The notes beneath the pieces were generated by a model. The model was not told the DNA's origin and did not search any database. It was given only the letters and a program-made list of their open reading frames with translations. A program made the position numbers and the translations under genes. A stretch of 64,000 nt of DNA from Ulva prolifera (lineage: Eukaryota; Chlorophyta; Ulvophyceae; Ulvales; Ulvaceae): assembly GCA_023078555.1 (NCBI GenBank), contig CM041196.1:2604001-2668000 (forward strand). The letters run 5' to 3'. Positions 58,087 through 64,000 of this stretch are shown in pieces; the first letter of the stretch is position 1; the number at the start of each line of letters is the position of its first letter.

Positions 58087-59113
58087 TCAGCCACACAAGT
58101 GCTGCAAGATCGCGCTTCGCCGAGCGCCTACTAGATCGCCCATCCCAAATATCGGCTCGTTGTACAGATACATGTACACATTGCATTGTGCAATGGTCCA
58201 TGACGTGACATCGGTCCTGCTGAAGGCATTTGCCTGTTGCAGGCCTGCAAGCCAGCCTGGGATCTCTCCCACGTCGCTTGCAGCCAACATGGCCGGGTCC
58301 GCACCAACTGCAAGAGCCTCAGCTCCCGTACCAGCCACCGTTTTGGGCACGGGCTGCAGCTGCTGGTCACCCTGTGTATGCCGATTGGCCCTCATCACAG
58401 GAAATCGTTTCATCTGCAGGCACACAGAGTACGTACGTGTTCAGACAGCACAATTCACGACTTCCACGCTCATGACGTTTTGTCACACCTCTGCAGAGAG
58501 TTTCTGCTGTCCTTGCTGCAGCTGTTGCAGCTGTTGCGTCTGCTGTTGCAGCTGTTGCGTCTGCTGTTGATGCCTTTGATCCGCCTGTTGCGTCTGCTGT
58601 TGATGCCTTTGATCCGCCTGTTGTGTCAGCTGGTGCAAGGCGTGCTGCAGCGCTCCAGGAAGATGAACCTGCAGCACAGTCTCATTTCACATGAAAGACC
58701 GTCAAATCTTCGGAGCATTGGATTGTCGATTCAGGCTCACGACAGTCGTTGTTACAAACACACATTCCGCTGCACCACAGTTTCCGCGCACAATGCTGCG
58801 GTTGGGGTCAAACAATGTAGTAGATATCATTATCAATATATTTGAAGAAGCAATGCAGGAGAGCGTTGGCCAGCATGCGCACTTGTAAGGCGGGGTCTTT
58901 TTCTTGCGCTGTGCGGGCCTCTAAGACAGCGTGAACTCGCACCGTTTCTTCTGCAGCTTGCCTGCGGGGATCTTGTGCATCCAAGCGAAGATCATGCTGC
59001 AGGCGTTTGCGCCGGATGCGTGCAGCTTCCACATCTGCTACGGTGTTGTCCGCCGGATTGGCTCGAAGGGCCGGTAACGGTGGATCTAGATCCATCGTGG
59101 GATTTAGATCCAT
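58087..59113 (-). CDS. Array gene, copy C: 245-aa protein with Gln-rich coiled coil and unknown conserved domain
   Basis: Three exons join in phase 0: 59113-58883 (77 codons), 58668-58489 (60) and 58413-58087 (108 plus stop). Introns are GTGCGC...GCTGCAG and GTGTGA...CCTGCAG. Exon 1 begins MDLNPTMDLDPPLPALRANP and continues as a highly charged helix (EAARIRRKRLQHDLRLDAQD, EARTAQEKDPALQ). Exon 2 is almost pure Gln-rich coiled coil (TQQADQRHQQQ, TQQLQQQ). Exon 3 is a compact domain with TVAGTGAEAL, VGEIPGWLAGLQQANAFSR, SWTIAQCNVYMYLYNEPIFG and terminal RRSAILQHLCG. There is no signal peptide or membrane helix, so it is probably cytosolic or nuclear and oligomeric. The conservation of splice sites and of exon 3 in the plus-strand paralogue at 25.7-26.3 kb supports a real gene. 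I recognise no family. A longer upstream extension to 59623 is open but lacks protein-like character. Confidence 0.68.
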
Positions 59114-60106
59114 ACGATGCGAGCATGTCCCGTTGCGTTTGTCATATAGAAATGTGTCGTGCCGCGTCCGGTGCGATTGATTGATCAATTGAAGTGCTTC
59201 GCAATAGCGCAGCAGCACAGAGCTTATACATCCACTTGATCCGATCCCAGATTCGGGTTCAGAACTAAAGCTTGGACTTTGCGCAAGGATGATGGCAGGT
59301 TTGTGTGCTAGACGATGGCAGCTGCGCCCCTCGAGTGTGCGTCGAATCCTTGACGTGGCGTAAGGGCTACAGCGCGCCCACAAAGACAGATTCACATTGG
59401 CTCTCCGAAGGCCGACTTCAAGGGAGTTTATATAGATGGTTTGTAAGTTATGAGGCCACCTAGCCCCTGAAATCCGCAGCCAAAACGGTTGAGTTGCAAC
59501 TGTGAAAGACTGGTGCCATGGTGTTGAGGCATGTTGTGGCTGTTTGTGCCTCGATGCATGTTCAGCCTCAGAATGAAACTGCAGGACACCCAGGGCTACC
59601 ACCACTGCACCCACTGTACTCATATGATAATTAAAGAGCGTTGTGGACCTGCAGCAATGTCGATCCTGCTATGTGCAGCCTCTGCCAAATCCACCAGCAT
59701 ATGTGTTTCACAGCCTATCAATCATGATTTATATCGCCTCGCATCTCCAAAACCCGCCATCCCTCAAGTTCATTGACACAGTATTCATGGCGCTAATCTA
59801 CTACATTCAGCACTCAGTGTACACCTCCCGTTGCATCGGTAGGCAGCCAACCTCAGACGATCGAGGTCTGACATGTCAGCCACTACATATAGGCAACGGG
59901 CAGGTAACATGTGCTTCCAAGCATCCAATCATGATGACGCTAGCCTCGCCTCTGTTGTGCATAGCACAGCGGGAGCGAGTTCCACCCAGCAACTACTGGC
60001 AGAGTATGCTGAAGTTGTTGCATTTACAGAGTCTACTTGTTCTCGTATTAGGTAACAGAAGGCACGTCCAGAAAAGTAGGCAAGTCCGCGCTCACTGCTC
60101 CGAACC

Positions 60107-61133
60107 TCAGCCACACAAGTGCTGCAAGATCGCGCTTCGCCGAGCGCCTACTAGATCGCCCATCCCAAATATCGGCTCGTTGTACAGATACATGTACACA
60201 TTGCATTGTGCAATGGTCCATGACGTGACATCGGTCCTGCTGAAGGCATTTGCCTGTTGCAGGCCTGCAAGCCAGCCTGGGATCTCTCCCACGTCGCTTG
60301 CAGCCAACATGGCCGGGTCCGCACCAACTGCAAGAGCCTCAGCTCCCGTACCAGCCACCGTTTTGGGCACGGGCTGCAGCTGCTGGTCACCCTGTGTATG
60401 CCGATTGGCCCTCATCACAGGAAATCGTTTCATCTGCAGGCACACAGAGTACGTACGTGTTCAGACAGCACAATTCACGACTTCCACGCTCATGACGTTT
60501 TGTCACACCTCTGCAGAGAGTTTCTGCTGTCCTTGCTGCAGCTGTTGCAGCTGTTGCGTCTGCTGTTGCAGCTGTTGCGTCTGCTGTTGATGCCTTTGAT
60601 CCGCCTGTTGCGTCTGCTGTTGATGCCTTTGATCCGCCTGTTGTGTCAGCTGGTGCAAGGCGTGCTGCAGCGCTCCAGGAAGATGAACCTGCAGCACAGT
60701 CTCATTTCACATGAAAGACCGTCAAATCTTCGGAGCATTGGATTGTCGATTCAGGCTCACGACAGTCGTTGTTACAAACACACATTCCGCTGCACCACAG
60801 TTTCCGCGCACAATGCTGCGGTTGGGGTCAAACAATGTAGTAGATATCATTATCAATATATTTGAAGAAGCAATGCAGGAGAGCGTTGGCCAGCATGCGC
60901 ACTTGTAAGGCGGGGTCTTTTTCTTGCGCTGTGCGGGCCTCTAAGACAGCGTGAACTCGCACCGTTTCTTCTGCAGCTTGCCTGCGGGGATCTTGTGCAT
61001 CCAAGCGAAGATCATGCTGCAGGCGTTTGCGCCGGATGCGTGCAGCTTCCACATCTGCTACGGTGTTGTCCGCCGGATTGGCTCGAAGGGCCGGTAACGG
61101 TGGATCTAGATCCATCGTGGGATTTAGATCCAT
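60107..61133 (-). CDS. Array gene, copy D
   Basis: This copy is identical in sequence and exon positions to copy C, shifted by 2020 bp (exons 61133-60903, 60688-60509, 60433-60107). The lack of any difference means very recent duplication, ongoing gene conversion, or a repeat-collapsed or expanded assembly. Confidence 0.66.
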
Positions 61134-62126
61134 ACGATGCGAGCATGTCCCGTTGCGTTTGTCATATAGAAATGTGTCGTGCCGCGTCCGGTGCGATTGA
61201 TTGATCAATTGAAGTGCTTCGCAATAGCGCAGCAGCACAGAGCTTATACATCCACTTGATCCGATCCCAGATTCGGGTTCAGAACTAAAGCTTGGACTTT
61301 GCGCAAGGATGATGGCAGGTTTGTGTGCTAGACGATGGCAGCTGCGCCCCTCGAGTGTGCGTCGAATCCTTGACGTGGCGTAAGGGCTACAGCGCGCCCA
61401 CAAAGACAGATTCACATTGGCTCTCCGAAGGCCGACTTCAAGGGAGTTTATATAGATGGTTTGTAAGTTATGAGGCCACCTAGCCCCTGAAATCCGCAGC
61501 CAAAACGGTTGAGTTGCAACTGTGAAAGACTGGTGCCATGGTGTTGAGGCATGTTGTGGCTGTTTGTGCCTCGATGCATGTTCAGCCTCAGAATGAAACT
61601 GCAGGACACCCAGGGCTACCACCACTGCACCCACTGTACTCATATGATAATTAAAGAGCGTTGTGGACCTGCAGCAATGTCGATCCTGCTATGTGCAGCC
61701 TCTGCCAAATCCACCAGCATATGTGTTTCACAGCCTATCAATCATGATTTATATCGCCTCGCATCTCCAAAACCCGCCATCCCTCAAGTTCATTGACACA
61801 GTATTCATGGCGCTAATCTACTACATTCAGCACTCAGTGTACACCTCCCGTTGCATCGGTAGGCAGCCAACCTCAGACGATCGAGGTCTGACATGTCAGC
61901 CACTACATATAGGCAACGGGCAGGTAACATGTGCTTCCAAGCATCCAATCATGATGACGCTAGCCTCGCCTCTGTTGTGCATAGCACAGCGGGAGCGAGT
62001 TCCACCCAGCAACTACTGGCAGAGTATGCTGAAGTTGTTGCATTTACAGAGTCTACTTGTTCTCGTATTAGGTAACAGAAGGCACGTCCAGAAAAGTAGG
62101 CAAGTCCGCGCTCACTGCTCCGAACC

Positions 62127-63153
62127 TCAGCCACACAAGTGCTGCAAGATCGCGCTTCGCCGAGCGCCTACTAGATCGCCCATCCCAAATATCGGCTCGT
62201 TGTACAGATACATGTACACATTGCATTGTGCAATGGTCCATGACGTGACATCGGTCCTGCTGAAGGCATTTGCCTGTTGCAGGCCTGCAAGCCAGCCTGG
62301 GATCTCTCCCACGTCGCTTGCAGCCAACATGGCCGGGTCCGCACCAACTGCAAGAGCCTCAGCTCCCGTACCAGCCACCGTTTTGGGCACGGGCTGCAGC
62401 TGCTGGTCACCCTGTGTATGCCGATTGGCCCTCATCACAGGAAATCGTTTCATCTGCAGGCACACAGAGTACGTACGTGTTCAGACAGCACAATTCACGA
62501 CTTCCACGCTCATGACGTTTTGTCACACCTCTGCAGAGAGTTTCTGCTGTCCTTGCTGCAGCTGTTGCAGCTGTTGCGTCTGCTGTTGCAGCTGTTGCGT
62601 CTGCTGTTGATGCCTTTGATCCGCCTGTTGCGTCTGCTGTTGATGCCTTTGATCCGCCTGTTGTGTCAGCTGGTGCAAGGCGTGCTGCAGCGCTCCAGGA
62701 AGATGAACCTGCAGCACAGTCTCATTTCACATGAAAGACCGTCAAATCTTCGGAGCATTGGATTGTCGATTCAGGCTCACGACAGTCGTTGTTACAAACA
62801 CACATTCCGCTGCACCACAGTTTCCGCGCACAATGCTGCGGTTGGGGTCAAACAATGTAGTAGATATCATTATCAATATATTTGAAGAAGCAATGCAGGA
62901 GAGCGTTGGCCAGCATGCGCACTTGTAAGGCGGGGTCTTTTTCTTGCGCTGTGCGGGCCTCTAAGACAGCGTGAACTCGCACCGTTTCTTCTGCAGCTTG
63001 CCTGCGGGGATCTTGTGCATCCAAGCGAAGATCATGCTGCAGGCGTTTGCGCCGGATGCGTGCAGCTTCCACATCTGCTACGGTGTTGTCCGCCGGATTG
63101 GCTCGAAGGGCCGGTAACGGTGGATCTAGATCCATCGTGGGATTTAGATCCAT
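62127..63153 (-). CDS. Array gene, copy E
   Basis: This is the third identical copy (exons 63153-62923, 62708-62529, 62453-62127). The next unit begins at 63814 and is cut by the window edge; any further gene copy lies beyond 64000. Confidence 0.66.
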
Positions 63154-64000
63154 ACGATGCGAGCATGTCCCGTTGCGTTTGTCATATAGAAATGTGTCGT
63201 GCCGCGTCCGGTGCGATTGATTGATCAATTGAAGTGCTTCGCAATAGCGCAGCAGCACAGAGCTTATACATCCACTTGATCCGATCCCAGATTCGGGTTC
63301 AGAACTAAAGCTTGGACTTTGCGCAAGGATGATGGCAGGTTTGTGTGCTAGACGATGGCAGCTGCGCCCCTCGAGTGTGCGTCGAATCCTTGACGTGGCG
63401 TAAGGGCTACAGCGCGCCCACAAAGACAGATTCACATTGGCTCTCCGAAGGCCGACTTCAAGGGAGTTTATATAGATGGTTTGTAAGTTATGAGGCCACC
63501 TAGCCCCTGAAATCCGCAGCCAAAACGGTTGAGTTGCAACTGTGAAAGACTGGTGCCATGGTGTTGAGGCATGTTGTGGCTGTTTGTGCCTCGATGCATG
63601 TTCAGCCTCAGAATGAAACTGCAGGACACCCAGGGCTACCACCACTGCACCCACTGTACTCATATGATAATTAAAGAGCGTTGTGGACCTGCAGCAATGT
63701 CGATCCTGCTATGTGCAGCCTCTGCCAAATCCACCAGCATATGTGTTTCACAGCCTATCAATCATGATTTATATCGCCTCGCATCTCCAAAACCCGCCAT
63801 CCCTCAAGTTCATTGACACAGTATTCATGGCGCTAATCTACTACATTCAGCACTCAGTGTACACCTCCCGTTGCATCGGTAGGCAGCCAACCTCAGACGA
63901 TCGAGGTCTGACATGTCAGCCACTACATATAGGCAACGGGCAGGTAACATGTGCTTCCAAGCATCCAATCATGATGACGCTAGCCTCGCCTCTGTTGTGC

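Larger units (their letters stand above)
30238..64000. repeat. Tandem array of a ~2.02-kb gene-bearing unit (interrupted by LTR elements)
   Basis: A fixed landmark (TGACACAGTATTCAT) occurs at 31041, 33059, 57754, 59774, 61794 and 63814. The last four are exactly 2020 bp apart. After removing the two retroelement insertions, the spacing 33059-57754 is also about 2.0 kb, so all units belong to one array. The leftmost portion (30238-31040) has about 421 bp more than the others. Units C-E (57754-63813) look identical base for base wherever I compared them; older units A and B differ by scattered substitutions, a 10-bp indel near 32610 and 21- or 33-bp steps in the Gln-rich exon. The array runs off the right edge. 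Each unit carries the minus-strand gene described below. Confidence 0.93.

Noticed and set aside
57623..58570. A 315-codon plus-strand open frame in every array unit, ending in a Cys-rich tail
   Set aside because: Its second half is the exact antisense of the minus-strand gene; the Cys-rich tail is the reverse complement of the CAG-rich coiled-coil exon. Only its first third might derive from the old plus-strand gene.
58808..59623. A 271-codon minus-strand frame starting 170 codons upstream of MDLNPT
   Set aside because: The upstream part is not protein-like, varies freely between units (a 10-bp indel in unit A breaks it) and is joined to other sequence in the leftmost copy. MDLNPT is the better start.

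Overview
The window looks like nuclear DNA of a unicellular eukaryote, most probably a chlorophyte green alga. Genes are split by many short GT-AG introns, encode eukaryotic proteins (RFC clamp-loader subunit, F-box/LRR protein, J-domain protein, organelle-type ribosomal protein uL6), and lie among plant/algal-type Ty1/copia and Ty3/gypsy elements, one with a chromodomain. The lineage is inferred, not proven. I saw no rRNA, tRNA or CRISPR array.

Layout. 1-8851 (minus): one long, many-exon gene for a secreted, Cys-rich protein with PA14-like modules, running off the left edge. 9628-10346 (minus): two-exon J-domain membrane protein. 10874-11710 (plus): uL6 with a presequence-like exon, apparently lacking its C-terminal part. 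12037-12106: a perfect 70-bp palindrome. 12549-16935 (plus): F-box/LRR gene. 17882-20008 (plus): six-exon RFC subunit of 332 aa that splices cleanly. 22333-23128 (plus): Pro/RGG-rich protein. 24.1-29.7 kb: poorly defined exons, a frameshifted copy of the array gene (25712-26272), a 40-bp minisatellite inside a probable minus-strand exon, and a decayed copy of the 3' end of the F-box gene.

30238-64000 is a tandem array of a ~2.02-kb unit (the leftmost is ~2.44 kb). Each intact unit carries a minus-strand, three-exon, 245-aa gene with a charged N-terminus, a Gln-rich coiled-coil exon of variable length and a conserved C-terminal domain of unknown function. The array runs off the right edge. One unit was hit by two LTR retrotransposons: a minus-strand Ty3/gypsy (33167-39353) and a plus-strand chromovirus (39736-56234). 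The chromovirus gag was then hit by a Ty1/copia element (40793-47366) and, separately, by a 63-bp insert flanked by a 12-bp direct repeat. Target-site duplications and LTR identity give the order: array first, then the gypsy elements, and copia most recently (LTRs identical).

The tandem gene family is the best candidate for something undescribed. Its domain matches nothing I recognise, its repeat exon varies in seven-residue steps, and a diverged, frameshifted relative lies 4 kb outside the array in opposite orientation.
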